From Calliopsis andreniformis (Eukaryota > Arthropoda > Insecta > Hymenoptera > Andrenidae), in assembly GCF_051401765.1 (NCBI RefSeq), contig NW_027480467.1:744001-808000 (forward strand): a stretch of 64,000 bases of DNA, read 5' to 3'. This document shows positions 1 to 13,772 of the stretch, piece after piece. Made by a program: the position numbers and the translations under genes. Each line of letters starts with the position of its first letter. The stretch's first letter is position 1. Below the pieces are notes generated by a model. It did not search any database. It saw only the letters and a program-made list of their open reading frames with translations, and was not told where the DNA came from.

Positions 1-440
1 GAGTGAAGATTGAGGATTGAGGATAGAGGATTGAGGATTGAGGATTGAGGATTGAAGATTGAATATTGATGATTGAAGATTGAGGGTTGAGGATTGAGTG
101 TTGTGGATTGTGGACGGTGACTGAGGGTTGAATATTGATGTTTGAGGTTTGCGGATTGAGGATTGAGAATTGAGAATTGAGGATTGATGATTGAGGATTG
201 AGGATTGAGGATTGAGGATTGAGGATTGAGTATTGAGGATTGAGGATTGAGGATTCAGAATTGAGGATTGAAGATTGAGGATTGGGTATTGAGGATTGAA
301 GATTGAGGATCGAGGATTGAGCGTTGTGGATTGAGGACGAGGACTGAGGGTTGAGTATTGATGATTGAGGTCTGAGGATTGAGGATTGAGGATTGAGAAT
401 TGAGGATTGAGGATTGAGGATTGAAGATTGTGGATTGGGT

Positions 441-1448
441 GCTGAGGATTGAAGAATGAGTATTGAGGATTGAGGATTGAGGATTGAGGATTGAGGATTG
501 AGGTTTGAGGACTGAGGACTGAGGATTGAGGATTGAGAATTGATGATTGAGGATTGAGGGTTGAAGATTGAGGATTGGGTATTGAGGATTGAATAATGAT
601 GATTGAAGAATGAGGATTGGGGATTGAGTATTGAGGATTGAGGATTGAATATTGAGTATTGACGATTGAGAATTGATGATTGAGGATTGAGCATTGAGGA
701 TTGAGGATTGAAGATTGATTATTGAGGATTGAAGATTGAGGATTGAGGATTGAGGATTGAGGATTGAGGATTGAGGATTGAGGATTGAAGAATGAGGATT
801 GAGGATTGTGGGTTGAAGATTGAGGATTGAAGACGAGGACTGAGGGTTGAATATTGATGTTTGAGGTCTGAGGATTGAGGATTGAGAATTGAGAATTGAG
901 GACTGAGGATTGAAGATTGAGGATTGGGTAGTGAGGATTGAAGAATGAGGATTGAGGATTGAGGATTGAGGACTGGAGATTGAATATTGATGATTGAATA
1001 TTGAGGATTGAGGATTGATGGTTGTGGATTGAGGACGAGGACTGAGGGTTGAGTATTGCTGTTTGAGGTCTGAGGATTGAGGATTGAGGATTGAGAATTG
1101 AGGATTGAGGATTGAGGATTGAAGATTGAGGATTGGGTATTGAGGATTGAAGAATGAGGATTGAGGACTGAGGATTGAGGATTGAGGATTGAAGACTGAG
1201 TGTTGAGGGTTGAGTGATGAGAATTGATGTTTGTGGATAGAGATTTGAAGATTGCAGATTGAGTATTGAGTATTGAAAACTGTGAATTGATGTTATTCTC
1301 TTGAGGATTGAGGAATGACAACTGATTGTTGAGGACTGAGGGCTGAAGATTGAGGATTCAGAATTGAGGATTCGGGATTGGGGTTTGAGGACTGAGGATT
1401 TAGGATTGAGGATGGAGAATTGAAGAGAGAGGACTGAGTGTTGAGGAT
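441..1448. repeat. Higher-order block, copy 1 of a pair at 1,844-bp offset
   Basis: This stretch matches 2,264-3,292. Both start after a gtgctga variant and carry the units gaattga-tgattga, the gaataatgatg run and an F1 cassette. Both end with ggatgga followed by gaattga and agagaga; in other copies of this flank the unit after ggatgga is ggattga. The offset is 1,844 bp for most of its length. It is 1,823 at the left edge, a three-heptamer length difference. Confidence 0.75.
1214..1346 (+). repeat. Cassette F1 (reference copy)
   Basis: Nineteen heptamer-length units from gtgatga to gggctga. Unit 3 is tgtttgt, unit 4 ggataga, unit 6 agattgc, unit 10 aaactgt, unit 12 tgttatt, unit 13 ctcttga, unit 16 caactga. 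The register stays in phase with the flanking 7-mers, so it looks like a diverged stretch of the array rather than an insertion. F1 is recognised by tgttatt plus ctcttga. Confidence 0.92.
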
Positions 1449-2263
1449 TGAGGATTGAGGATTCAGAATTGAGGATTGAAGATTGAGGATTGGGTATTGA
1501 GGATTGAAGATTGAGGATCGAGGATTGAGCGTTGTGGATTGAGGACGAGGACTGAGGGTTGAGTATTGATGATTGAGGTCTGAGGATTGAGGATTGAGGA
1601 TTGAGAATTGAGGATTGAGGATTGAGGATTGAAGATTGTGGATTGGGTGTTGAGGATTGAAGAATGAGGATTGAGGATTGAGGATTGAGGATTGAGGATT
1701 GAGGATTGAGGTTTGAGGACTGAGGACTGAGGATAGAGGATTGAGAATTGATGATTGAGGATTGAGGGTTGAAGATTGAGGATTGGGTATTGAGGATTGA
1801 ATAATGATGATTGAAGTATGAGGATTGGGGATTGAGTATTGAGGATTGAGGATTGAATATTGAGTATTGACGATTGAGAATTGAGGATTGAGGATTGAGG
1901 ATTGAGGATTGAGGATTGAGGATTGCGGATAGAAGATTGAGGATTGGGTATTGCGTATTGAACGTTGAGGATTGAGGATTGAGGATTGAGGATTGAGGGT
2001 TGAGGATTGAGAATTGAGGATTGAGGATTGAGGATTGAAATTGAGGATTGGGTATTGAGGGTTGAAGAATGAGGATTTAGGATTGAGGATTGAGGATTGA
2101 GGATTGAGGATTGAAGACTGAGTATTGAGGATTGAAGATTGAGGATTGAGGAGTGAGTATTGAAGATCGAGGATTTGGGACCGAGGATTGAAGATTGAGG
2201 ATTGAGGATTGAGGATTGAGGATTGAGGATTGAGGATTGAGGATTGAAGATTGTGGATTGGGT

Positions 2264-3292
2264 GCTGAGGATTGAAGAATGAGGATTGAGGATTGAGGAT
2301 TGAGGATTGAGGATTGAGGATTGAGGATTGAGGATTGAGGATTGAGGTTTGAGGACTGAGGACTGAGGATTGAGGATTGAGAATTGATGATTGAGGATTG
2401 AGGGTTGAAGATTGAGGATTGGGTATTGAGGATTGAATAATGATGATTGAAGAATGAGAATTGGGGATTGAGTATTGAGGATTGAGGATTGAATATTGAG
2501 TATTGACGATTGAGAATTGAGGATTGAGGATTGAGGATTGAGGATTGAGGATTGAAGATTGAGTATTGAGGATTGAAGATTGAGGATTGAGGATTGAGGA
2601 TTGAGGATTGAGGATTGAGGATTGAGGATTGAAGAATGAGGATTGAGGATTGTGGGTTGAGGATTGAGGATTGAAGACGAGGACTGAGGGTTGAATATTG
2701 ATGTTTGAGGTCTGAGGATTGAGGATTGAGAATTGAGAATTGAGGACTGAGGATTGAAGATTGAGGATTGGGTAGTGAGGATTGAATAATGAGGATTGTG
2801 GATTGAGGATTGAGGACTGAAGATTGAATATTGATGATTGAATATTGAGGATTGAGGATTGATGGTTGTGGATTGAGGACGAGGACTGAGGGTTGAGTAT
2901 TGCTGTTTGAGGTCAGAGGATTGAGGATTGAGGATTGAGAATTGAGGATTGAGGATTGAGGATTGAAGATTGAGGATTGGGTATTGAGGATTGAAGAATG
3001 AGGATTGAGGATTGAGGATTGAGGATTGAGGATTGAAGACTGAGTGTTGAGGGTTGAGTGATGAGAATTGATGTTTGTGGATAGAGATTTGAAGATTGCA
3101 GATTGAGTATTGAGTATTGAAAACTGTGAATTGATGTTATTCTCTTGAGGATTGAGGAATGACAACTGATTGTTGAGGACTGAGGGCTGAAGATTGAGGA
3201 TTCAGGATTGAGGATTCGGGATTGGGGTTTGAGGACTGAGGATTTAGGATTGAGGATGGAGAATTGAAGAGAGAGGACTGAGTGTTGAGGAT
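2264..3292. repeat. Higher-order block, copy 2 of the 1,844-bp-offset pair
   Basis: This is the partner of 441-1,448. It has three more plain heptamers near its left edge than the partner. The shared private variant ggatgga-gaattga on the right flank shows that the two are sisters, not independent members of the wider family. Confidence 0.75.
3058..3190 (+). repeat. Cassette F1
   Basis: Matches the copy at 1,214 and lies 1,844 bp from it. Confidence 0.92.
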
Positions 3293-3602
3293 TGAGTGTT
3301 GAGGGTTGAGGATTGAGGATTGAGGATTGAGAATTGAGGATTGAGGATTGAGGAATGAAGATTGACGATTGGGTATTGAGGAATGAAGAATGAGGATTGA
3401 GGATTGAGGATTGAGGATTGAGGATTGAAGATTGAGTATTGAGCATTGAAGCCTGACGATTGAGGATTGAGGATTGAGGATTGAAGATTGAGGATTGGGT
3501 ATTGAGGATTGAAGAATGAGGATTGAGGATTGAGGATTGAGGATTGAGGATTGAAGATTGAGTATTGAGGTTTGAAGAGTGACGATTGAGGATTGAGGAT
3601 TG

Positions 3603-4480
3603 AGGATTGAGGATTGAGGATTGAGGGTTGAAGAATGAGGATTGAGGAATGAGGATTGAGGTTTGAGGACTGAGGACTGAGGATTGAGGATTGAGAATTG
3701 AGGATTGAGGATTGAGGATTGAAGACTGAGGATTGAGAATGAGGGCTGAGGGTTGAGGATTGAGGTTTGAGGTCCGAGGACAGAGGATTGAGGATTGAGA
3801 ATTGAGGATTGAGGATTGAGGATTGAAGACTGAGGATTGGTTATTGAGGATTGAACATTGAGGATTGAAGATTGAGTATTGAGGACTGAAGATTGAGGTC
3901 TGAGGATTGAGGATTGGGTATTGAGGATTGAAGAATGAGGACTGAGGGTTGAGGATTGAGGATTGAGAATTGAGGATTGAGGATTGAGGATTGAAGATTG
4001 AGGATTGGCTGTTGAGGATTGATCATTGAGGATTGAGGATTGAGGATTGAGGATTGAGGATTGAAGGTTGAATATTGATGAATGAAGATTGAGTATTGAG
4101 GATTATGGGTTGTGGATTGAGAACGAGGACTGAGAGTTGAGTGTTGATGCCTGAGGTCTGAGGATTGAGGATTGAGGATTGCGAACTGAGGATTGAGGAT
4201 TGAGGATTGAGGATTGAAGATTCAGTATTGAGGATTGAAGATTCAGAATTGAGGATTGAGGATTGAACATTGAGTACTGAGTGTTGAGTGTTGAGTGATG
4301 AGAATTGATGTTTCTAGATAGAGATCTGAAGATTGCAGATTGAGTATTGAGTATTGAAAACTGTGAATTGAGGATATTCTATTGAGGATTGAGGATTGAC
4401 AACTGAATGTTGAGGACTGAGGGCTGAAGATTGAGGATTCAGGATTGAGGATTCAGAATTGAGGTTTGAGGACTGAGGAT
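3603..4480. repeat. Block shared with 33,803-34,680
   Basis: The stretch from gggttga-agaatga through an F5 cassette recurs 30,200 bp downstream with the same order of rare variants, including the ggattggttattg landmark near 3,835. Similarity stops at about 4,480, where this copy reads ggtttga and the other goes to a cgactga variant. Confidence 0.75.
4295..4427 (+). repeat. Cassette F5 (reference copy)
   Basis: F5 is marked by unit 3 tgtttct followed by agataga and gatctga. This creates two palindromic hexamers, tctaga (4,313-4,318) and agatct (4,322-4,327). Units 12-13 are ggatatt, ctattga. Confidence 0.9.
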
Positions 4481-6667
4481 TGAGGTTTGAAGATTGAGTA
4501 ATGAGGATTGAAGATTGTGTATTGAGGATTGAGGATTGAGGATTGAGGATTGAGGATGAGTGCTGAGGTTTGAGGATTGAGGTTTGAGGACTGAGGACTG
4601 AGGATTGAGGGTTGAGAATTGAGGATTGAGGATTGAGGATTGAAGACTGAGGATTGAGGATTGAGGATTGAGGATTGAGGATTGAGGATTGAGGATTGAG
4701 GATTGAGGATTTCGTATAGAAGATTGAGGATTGGGTATTGCGTATTGAACGTTGAGGATTGAGGATTGAGGATTGAGGATTGAGGATTGAGGATTGAGAA
4801 TTGAGGATTGAGGGTTGAGGATTGAAATTGAGGATTGAAGATTGAGTATTGAGGATTGAAGATTGAGGATTGAGGATTGAGGATTGAGGATTGAGGATTG
4901 AGGATTGAAGACTGAGGATTGAGGATGAGGGCTGAGGATTGAGGATTGAGGTTTGAGGTCTGAGGACAGAGGATTGAGGATTGAGAATTGAGGGTTGAGG
5001 ATTGAGGATTGAAGACTGAGGATTGGTTATTGAGGATTGAACATTGAGGATTGAGGGTTGAGGATTGAGGAGTGAAGATAGAGGGTTGAGGATAGAGGAT
5101 TGAGGATTGAGGATTGAGGATTCAAGATTGAATATTGATGATTGAAGATTGAGGGTTGAGGATTGAGTGTTGTGGATTGTGGACGATGACTGAGGGTTGA
5201 ATATTGATGTTTGAGGTCTGAGGGTTGAGGATTGAGAATTGAGAATTGAGGATTGAGGATTGAGGATTGAGGATTGAGGACTGAGGATTGAGGATGAGGG
5301 CTGAGGTTTGAGGATTGAGGTTTGACGACTAAGGACAGAGGATTGAGGATTGAGAATTGAGGATTGAGGATTGAGGTTTGAAGACTGAGGACTGGGGATT
5401 GAGGATTGAAGATTGAGGATTAAGGATTGAGGATTGGGGATTAAGGATCTAGGATTGGAGATTGATTATTGAGGATTGAAGATTGAGGATTGAGGATTGA
5501 GTATTGAGAATTGAGAATTCAGGATGAGGGCTGAGGGTTGAGGATTGAGGTTTGAGGTACGAGGATTGAGGGTTGAGGATTGAGGACTGAGGACTGACGA
5601 TTGAGTATTGAGGATTGAGGATTGACTACTGAGGATTGAGGATTGAGGATTGAGGATTGAGGATTGAGGATTGAGGATTGAGAATTGAGGATTGAGGATT
5701 GAGGATTGAAGATTGAGGATTGAGGATTGAAGATTGAGGATTGAGGATTGAGGATTGAGGATTGAGGATTGAGGATTGAGGATTGAGGAATGAGGATTGC
5801 GTATAGAAGATTGAGGATTGGGTATTGCGTATTGAACGTTGAGGATTGAGGATTGAGGATTGAGGATTGAGGATTGAGGATTGAGAATTGAGGATTGAAG
5901 ACTGAGTATTGAGGATTGAAGGTTGACGATTGAGGAGTGAGTATTGAAGATTTGGGATTTGGGACCGAGGATTGAAAATTGAGGATTGAGGATTGAGGAT
6001 TGAGGATTAAGGATTGAGGATTGAGGATTGAAGATTGAGGATTGGGTATTGAGGTTTGAAGAATGAGGATTGAGAATTGAGGATTGAGGATTGAGGGTTG
6101 AAGATTGAGTATTGAGGTTTGAAGATTGACGATTGAGGATTGAGGATTGAGGATTGAGGATTGAGGATTGAGAATTGAGGATTAAGGATTGAAGATTGAG
6201 TATTGAGGATTGAAGATTGAGGATTGAGGATTGAGGATTGAGGATTGAGGATTAAGGATTGAGGATTGAGGATTGAGGATTGTGGATTGAGGATTGAGGA
6301 TTCAGGATTCAGGATTGAAGATTGAGGATTGGGTATTGAGGATTGAAGAATGAGGATTGAGTATTGAGTATTGAGGATGGAGGATTGAAGATTGAGTATT
6401 GAGGATTGAAGATTGACGATTGAGGAATGAGGATTGAGCATTGAGGAGTGAAGATTGAGGATTGAGGATTGAGGATTGAGGATTGAGGATTGAGGATTGA
6501 GGATTGAAGATTGAATATTGATGATTGAAGATTGAGGGTTGAGGATTGAGGGTTGTGGATTGAGGACGATGACTGAGGGTTGAATATTGATGTTTGAGGT
6601 CTGAGGATTGAGGATTGAGGATTGAGGATTGAGGGTTAAACATTGAGTACTGAGCGTTGAGTGTTGA

Positions 6668-6793
6668 ATGATGAGAATTGATGTTTCTGGATAGAGATCT
6701 GAAGATTGCAGATTGAGTATTGAGTATTGAAAACTGTGAATTGAGGATATTCTATTGAGGTTTGAGGATTGACAACTGAATGTTGAGAACTGA
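6668..6793 (+). repeat. Cassette F6 (reference copy, 18 units)
   Basis: F6 opens with atgatga, has tgtttct then ggataga or ggagaga, and gatctga. After caactga it goes atgttga and gaactga or ggactga, and it lacks the closing gggctga of other families. Confidence 0.9.
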
Positions 6794-8148
6794 GGATTGA
6801 AGAATGAGGATTGAGGATTGAGGATTGAGGATTGAGGATTGAAGATTGAGTATTGAGGTTTGAAGATTGACGATTGAGGATTGAGGGTTGAGGATTGAGG
6901 ATTGAGGATTGAGGATTGAGGATTGAAAATTGAGTATTGAGGATTGAAGATTGAGGATTGAGGATTGAGGATTGAGGATTGAGGATTGAGGATTGAGGAT
7001 TGAGGATTCAGGATTGAGGATTGAAGATTGAGGATTGGGTATTGAGGATTGAAGAATGAGGATTGAGAATTGAGAATTGAGGATTGAGGATTGAAGATTG
7101 AGTATTGAGGATTGAAGGCTGACGATTGAGGAATGAGGATTGAGGATTGAGGATTGAGGATTGAGGATTGAGGATTGAGGATTGAAGATTGAGTATTGAG
7201 GATTGAGGATTGAAGATTGAGGATTGAAGATTGAGTACTGAGGATTGAAGATTAAGATTGAGGATTGAGGATTGAGGATTCAGGATTGAGGACTGAGGGT
7301 TGAGGATTGAGGGTTGAGAATTGAGGATTGAGGATTCAGGATTGAGGATTGAAGATTGAGGATTGGGTATTGAGGATTGAAGAATGAGGATTGAGGATTG
7401 AGGATTGAGGATTGAGGATTGAAGATTGAGTATTGAGGTTTGAAGATTGAGGATTGAGGATTGAGGATTGAGGATTGAGGATTGAGGATTGAGGATTGAG
7501 GATGGAGGATTGAAGATTGAGTATTGAGGATTGAAGATTGAGGATTGAGGATTGAGGATTGAGGATTGAGGATTGAGGATTGAGGATTGAGGATTGAAGA
7601 TTGAGTATTGAGGATTGAAGATTGACGATTGAGGATTGAGGATGGAGGATTGAGGATTGAGGATTGAGGATTGAGGATTGAAGATTGACTATTGAGGATT
7701 GAAGATTGAGGATCGAGGATTGAGGATTGAGTATTGAGGATTGAAGATTGAGTACTGAGGATTGAAGATTAAGATTGAGGATTGAGGATTGAGGATTGAG
7801 AATTGAGGATTGAGGATTGAGGACTGAGGATTGAAGATTGAGGATTGCGTATTGAGGATAGAACATTGAGGATTGAGGATTGAGTATTGAGGATTGAGGA
7901 TTGAGGATTGAATATTGAATATTGATGATTGAAGATTGAGGATCGAGGATTGAGCGTTGTGGATTGAGGACGAGGACTGAGGGTTGAGTATTGCTGTTTG
8001 AGGTCTGAGGATTGAGGATTGAGGATTGAGAATTGAGGATTGAGGATTGAGGATTGAAGATTGAGGATTGGGTATTGAGGATTGAAGAATGAGGGTTGAG
8101 GATTGAGGATTGAGGATTGAGGATTGAAGACTGAGTGTTGAGGGTTGA

Positions 8149-8281
8149 GTGATGAGAATTGATGTTTGTGGATAGAGATTTGAAGATTGCAGATTGAGTA
8201 TTGAGTATTGAAAACTGTGAATTGATGTTATTCTCTTGAGGATTGAGGAATGACAACTGATTGTTGAGGACTGAGGGCTGA
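8149..8281 (+). repeat. Cassette F1
   Basis: First of the F1-F2-F3 series, 874 bp before the F2 copy. The same spacing occurs at 31,603. Confidence 0.92.
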
Positions 8282-9022
8282 AGATTGAGGATTCAGGATT
8301 GAGGATTCGGGATTGGGGTTTGAGGACTGAGGATTTAGGATTGAGGATGGAGGATTGAAGAGAGAGGACTGAGTGTTGAGGATTGAGTGTTGAGGGTTGA
8401 GGATTGAGGATTGAGGATTGAGAATTGAGGATTGAGGATTGAGGAATGAAGATTGACGATTGGGTATTGAGGATTGAAGAATGAGGATTGAGGATTGAGG
8501 ATTGAGGATTGAGGATTGAAGATTGAGTATTGAGCATTGAAGCCTGACGATTGAGGATTGAGGATTGAGGATTGAAGATTGAGGATTGGGAATTGAGGAT
8601 TGAAGAATGAGGATTGACGATTGAGGATTGAGGATTGAGGATTGAAGATTGAGTATTGAGGTTTGAAGATTGACGATTGAGGATTGAGGATTGAGGATTG
8701 AGGATTGAGGATAGAGGGTTGAAGAATGAGGATTGAGGAATGAGGATTGAGGTTTGAGGACTGAGGACTGAGGATTGAGGTTTGAGAATTGAGGATTGAG
8801 GATTGAGGATTGAAGACTGAGGATTGAGAATGAGGGCTGAGGGTTGAGGATTGAGGTTTGAGGTCTGAGGACAGAGGATTGAGGATTGAGAATTGAGGAT
8901 TGAGGATTGAGGATTGAGGATTGAGGATTGGGTATTGAGTATTGAAGATTCAGTATTGAGGATTGAAGATTGAGAATTGAAGATTGAGGATTGAACATTG
9001 AGGACTGAGCGTTCAGGGTTGA

Positions 9023-9155
9023 GTGATGAGAATTGATGTTTGTGGATAGAGATTTGAAGATTGCAGATTGAGTATTGAGTATTGAAATCTGTGAATTGAG
9101 GATATTCTATTGCGGATTGAGGATTGACAACTGATCGTTGTGGACTGAGGGCTGA
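9023..9155 (+). repeat. Cassette F2 (reference copy)
   Basis: F2 is marked by unit 12 ggatatt, unit 13 ctattgc and a tgt-ending unit 17. It is preceded by gcgttca. This copy has aatctgt at unit 10. Confidence 0.9.
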
Positions 9156-9448
9156 GGATTGAGGATGCTGGATTGAGGATTCAGAATTGAGGTTTGAGGA
9201 CTGACGATTGAGGTTTGAAGATTGAGTATTGAGGATTGAAGATTGTGTATTGAGGATTGAGGATTGAGGATTGAGGATTGAGGATGAGTGCTGAGGTTTG
9301 AGGATTGAGGTTTGTGGACTGAGGACTGAGGATTGAGGGTTGAGTATTGAGGATTGACGATTGAGGATTGAAGACTGAGGATTGAGGATTGAGGATTGAG
9401 GATTGAGGTTTGAAGATTGAGGATTGGGGACTGAGTGTTGAGGGTTGA

Positions 9449-9581
9449 GTGATGAGAATTGATGTTTGTGGATAGAGATTTGAAGATTGCAGGCTGAGTA
9501 TTGAGTATTGAAACCTGTCAATTGAGGATATTCTATTGAGGATTGAGGATTCACAACTGATTGTTGAGGTCTGAGGGCTGA
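9449..9581 (+). repeat. Cassette F3 (reference copy)
   Basis: F3 has aggctga at unit 7, aacctgt and caattga at units 10-11, ggattca before caactga, and ggtctga near the end. It follows F2 at 426 bp and is followed by the tgagcgctca palindrome. Confidence 0.9.
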
Positions 9582-9585
9582 AGAT

Positions 9586-9595
9586 TGAGCGCTCA
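9586..9595. repeat. 10-bp perfect palindrome tgagcgctca
   Basis: Sits five bases after the F3 cassette. It is unusual in an array that is otherwise strongly strand-asymmetric. Confidence 0.85.
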
Positions 9596-10720
9596 GGATT
9601 GTGGATTCAGGACTGAGGTTTGAGGACTGAGGATTGAGGATTCAGGATTGAGGATTGAGGATTGAGGATTGAGGATTGATCGTTGAGGATTGCGTATTGA
9701 GGATAAAACATTGAGGATTGAGGATTGAGTATGGCGGATTCTGGATTGAGGATTGAAGATTGAATATTGATCATTCAAGATTGAGGATCGAGGATTGAGG
9801 GTTGTGGATTGAGGACGAGGACTGAGGATTGAGCATTGATGTTTGAGGTCTGAGGATTGAGGATTGAGGATTGAGAATTGAGGATTGAGGATTGAGGATT
9901 GAAGATTGAGGATTGGGTGTTGAGGATTGAAGAATGAGGATTGAGGATTGAGGATTGAGGATTGAGGATTGAAGATTGAGTATTGAGGATTGAAGATTGA
10001 GGATTGAGGATTGAGGATTGAGGATTGAGGATTGAGGATTGCGGATAGAAGATTGAGGATTGGGTATTGCGTATTGAACGTTGAGGATTGAGGATTGAGG
10101 ATTGAGGATTGAGGATTGAGGATTGAGAATTGAGGATTGAGGATTGAGGATTGAAATTGAGGATTGGGTATTGAGGATTGAAGAATGATGATTTAGGATT
10201 GAGGATTGAGGATTGAGGATTGAGGATTGAAGACTGAGTATTGAGGATTGAAGATTGAGGATTGAGGAGTGAGTATTGAAGATTGAGGATTTGGGACCGA
10301 GGATTGAAGATTGAGGATTGAGGATTGAGGATTGAGGATTGAGGATTGAGGATTGAGGATTGAAGATCGAGGATTGGGTATTGAGGATTGAAGAATGAGG
10401 ATTGAGCATTGAGGATTGAGGATTGAGGATTGAAGATTGAGTATTGAGGTTTGAAGATTGACGATTGAGGATTGAGGATTGAGGATTGAGGATTGAGGAT
10501 TGAGGATTGAGGATTGAGGATTGAGGACTGAGGATTGAGGACTGAGGATTGAGGGTTGAGGATTGAAGAATGACGATCGAGGATTGAGAATTGAGGATTG
10601 AGTACTGAGGATTGAGGATTGAAGATTGAGTATTGAGAATTGAAGGTTGAGGATTGTGGATTGAGGATTGAGGATTGAGGATTGAATATTGAGGATTGGG
10701 GACTGAGTGTTGAGGGTTGC

Positions 10721-10853
10721 ATGATGAGAATTGATGTTTGTGGATAGAGAATTGAAGATTGCAGATTGAGTTTTGAGTATTGAAAACTGTGAATTGATGA
10801 TATTCTATTGAGGATTGAGGATTGACAACTGATTGTTGAGGACTGAGGGCTGA
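10721..10853 (+). repeat. Cassette F4 (reference copy)
   Basis: F4 is preceded by gggttgc and opens with atgatga. It has gaattga at unit 5, gttttga at unit 8, tgatatt and ctattga at units 12-13, and is followed by agcttga. Confidence 0.9.
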
Positions 10854-11258
10854 AGCTTGAGGATTCAGGATTGAGGATTCAGGATTGAGGTTTGAGGAGA
10901 GAGGACTGAGGGTTGAGGATTGAGGATTGAGAATTGAGGATTGAGGATTGAGGATTGAAGATTGAGGATTGGCTGTTGAGGATTGGTCATTGAGGATTGA
11001 GGATTGAGGATTTAGGATTGAGGATTGAAGGTTGAATATTGATGAATGAAGATTGAGGATTGAGGATTATGGGTTGTGGATTGAGAACGAGGACTGAGGG
11101 TTGAGTGTTGATGCCTGAGGTCTGAGGATTGAGGATTGAGGATTGCGAACTGAGGATTGAGGATTGAGGATTGAGGATTGAAGATTCAGTATTGAGTATT
11201 GAAGATTCAGAATTGAGGATTGAGGATTGAACATTGAGTACTGAGTGTTGAGTGTTGA

Positions 11259-11391
11259 GTGATGAGAATTGATGTTTCTAGATAGAGATCTGAAGATCGC
11301 AGATTGAGTATTGAGTATTGAAAGCTGTGAATTGAGGATATTCTATTGAGGATTGAGGATTGACAACTGAATGTTGAGGACTGAGGGCTGA
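11259..11391 (+). repeat. Cassette F5
   Basis: 538 bp after F4. Carries agatcgc in place of agattgc at unit 6 and aagctgt at unit 10. Confidence 0.9.
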
Positions 11392-11845
11392 AGATTGAGG
11401 ATTCAGGATTGAGGATTCAGAATTGAGGTTTGAGGACTGAGGATTGAGGATTGACGATTGAGTATTAAGGATTGAAGATTGACGAGTGAGGATTGAGGAT
11501 TGAGGATTGAGGATGAGGGCTGAGGGTTGAGGATTGAGGTTTGAGAACTAAGGAAAGAGGATTGAGGATTGAGAATTGAGGGTTGAGGATTGAGGATTGA
11601 AGATTGAGGATTGGGTACTGAGGATTGAAGAATGAGGATTGAGGATTGAGGATTGAGGATTGAGGATTGAATATTGAGTATTGAGGATTGAAGATTGACA
11701 ATTGAGTATTGCGAATTGAGGATTGAGGATTGACGATTGAGGATTGATGATTGAGTATTGAGGATAGAAGGTTGAGGATTGTGGATTGAGGATTGAGGAT
11801 TGAGGCTTGAATGTTGAGGATTGGGGACTGAGCGTTGAGGGTTGA

Positions 11846-11978
11846 GTAATGAGAATTGATGTTTGTGGATAGAGATTTGAAGATTGCAGGTTGAGTATTG
11901 AGTATTGAAAACTGTGAATTCATGTTATTCTATTGAGGATTGAGGATTGACCACTTATTGTTAAGGACTGAGGGCTGA
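11846..11978 (+). repeat. Cassette F7 (reference copy)
   Basis: F7 opens with gtaatga. It has aggttga at unit 7, gaattca at unit 11, tgttatt with ctattga, and ccactta followed by ttgttaa near the end. Confidence 0.9.
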
Positions 11979-12622
11979 AGATTGAGGATTCAGGATTGAG
12001 GATTCAGGATTGAGGTTTGAGGACTGAGGATTGAGGATTGAGGATTGAGGATTGAGGGTTGAGGATTGAGGATTGAAGACTCAGGATTGAGAATGAGGGC
12101 TGAGGGTTGAGGATTGAGGTTTGAGGTCTGAGGACAGAGGATTGAGGATTGAGGATTGAGAATTGAGGATTGAGGATTGAGGATTGAAGACTAAGGATTG
12201 GTTATTGAGGATTGAACATTGAGGATTGGGGATTGAGGATTGAGGAGTGAAGATTGAGGATTGAGGATAGAGGATTGAGGATTGAGGATTGAGGATTGAA
12301 GATTGAATATTGATGATTGAAGATTGAGGGTTGAGGATTGAGTGTTGTGGATTGTGGACGGTGACTGAGGGTTGAATATTGATGTTTGAGGTTTGCGGAT
12401 TGAGGATTGAGAATTGAGAATTGAGGATTGAGGATTGAGGATTGAGGATTGAGGATTGAGGATTGAGGATTGAGTATTGAGGATTGAGGATTGAGGATTC
12501 AGAAGTGAGGATTGAAGATTGAAGATTGGGTATTGAGGATTGAAGATTGAGGATCGAGGATTGAGCGTTGTGGATTGAGGACGAGGACTGAGGGTTGAGT
12601 ATTGATGATTGAGGTCTGAGGA

Positions 12623-13171
12623 TTGAAGATTGAGTATTGAGGATTGAAGATTGTGTATTGAGGATTGAGGATTGAGGATTGAGTATTGCGGATAGAAGAT
12701 TGAGGATTGGGTATTGCGTATTGAACGTTGAGGATTGAGGATTGAGGATTGAGGATTGAGGATTGAGGATTGAGAATTGAGGATTGAGGGTTGAGGATTG
12801 AAATTGAGGATTGGGTATTGAGGATTGAAGAATGAGGATTGAGGATTGAGGATTGAGGATTGAGGATCGAAGATTGAGTATTGAGGATTGAAGATTGAGG
12901 ATTGAGGATTGAGGATTGAGGATTGAGTATTGAGGATTGAGGATTGAGGATTGAGGATTGAGGATTGTAGATTCAGTATTGAGGATTGAAGATTCAGAGT
13001 TGAGGATTGAGGATTGAACATTGAGTACTGAGTGTTGAGTGTTGAATGATGAGAATTGATGTTTCTGGAGAGAGATCTGAAGATTGCAGATTGAGTATTG
13101 AGTATTGAAAACTGTGAATTGAGGATATTCTATTGAGGATTGAGGATTGACAACTGAATGTTGAGGACTGA
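12623..13171. repeat. 549-bp segment shared with 30,181-30,729
   Basis: This piece lies between the two 7.1-kb copies. It has no counterpart after 19,720 but recurs at 17,558-bp offset. It carries gtattgc-ggataga, the gaaattgagg 6-mer site, and an F6 cassette with the ggagaga variant. Confidence 0.75.
13046..13171 (+). repeat. Cassette F6, ggagaga variant
   Basis: Part of the 549-bp segment shared with 30.2-30.7 kb. The ggagaga at unit 4 also occurs at 30,604 and 49,031. Confidence 0.9.
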
Positions 13172-13772
13172 GGATTGAAGAATGAGGATTGACGATTGAG
13201 GATTGAGGATTGAGTATTGAAGATTGAGAATTGAGGTTTGAAGATTGACGATTGAGGATTGAGGATTGAGGATTGAGGATTGAGAATTGAGGATTAAGGA
13301 TTGAAGATTGAGTATTGAGGATTGAAGATTGAGGATTGAGGATTGAGGATTGAGGATTGAGGATTGAGGATTGAGGATTGAGGATTGTGGATTGAGGATT
13401 GAGGATTCAGGATTCAGGATTGAAGATTGAGGATTGGGTATTGAGGATTGAAGAATGAGGATTGAGTATTGAGTATTGAGGATGGAGGATTGAAGATTGA
13501 GTATTGAGGATTGAAGATTGACGATTGAGGAATGAGGATTGAGCATTGAGGAGTGAAGATTGAGGATTGAGGATTGAGGATTGAGGATTGAGGATTGAGG
13601 ATTGAGGATTGAAGATTGAATATTGATGATTGAAGATTGAGGGTTGAGGATTGAGGGATGTGGATTGAGGACGATGACTGAGGGTTGAATATTGATGTTT
13701 GAGGTCTGAGGATTGAGGATTGAGGATTGAGGATTGAGGGTTAAACATTGAGTACTGAGCGTTGAGTGTTGA

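Larger units (their letters stand above)
6060..12620. repeat. About 7.1-kb higher-order block, copy 1
   Basis: Cassette order F6, F1, F2, F3, F4, F5, F7 is the same as in 13,170-19,720. The offset is 7,105 bp on the left and 7,098 bp from the F2 cassette onward. That is exactly one heptamer lost inside. The left edge is where copy 2 is preceded by an F6 cassette and this copy is not. The right edge is where copy 2 changes to a gacgattg run at about 19,722. Confidence 0.8.
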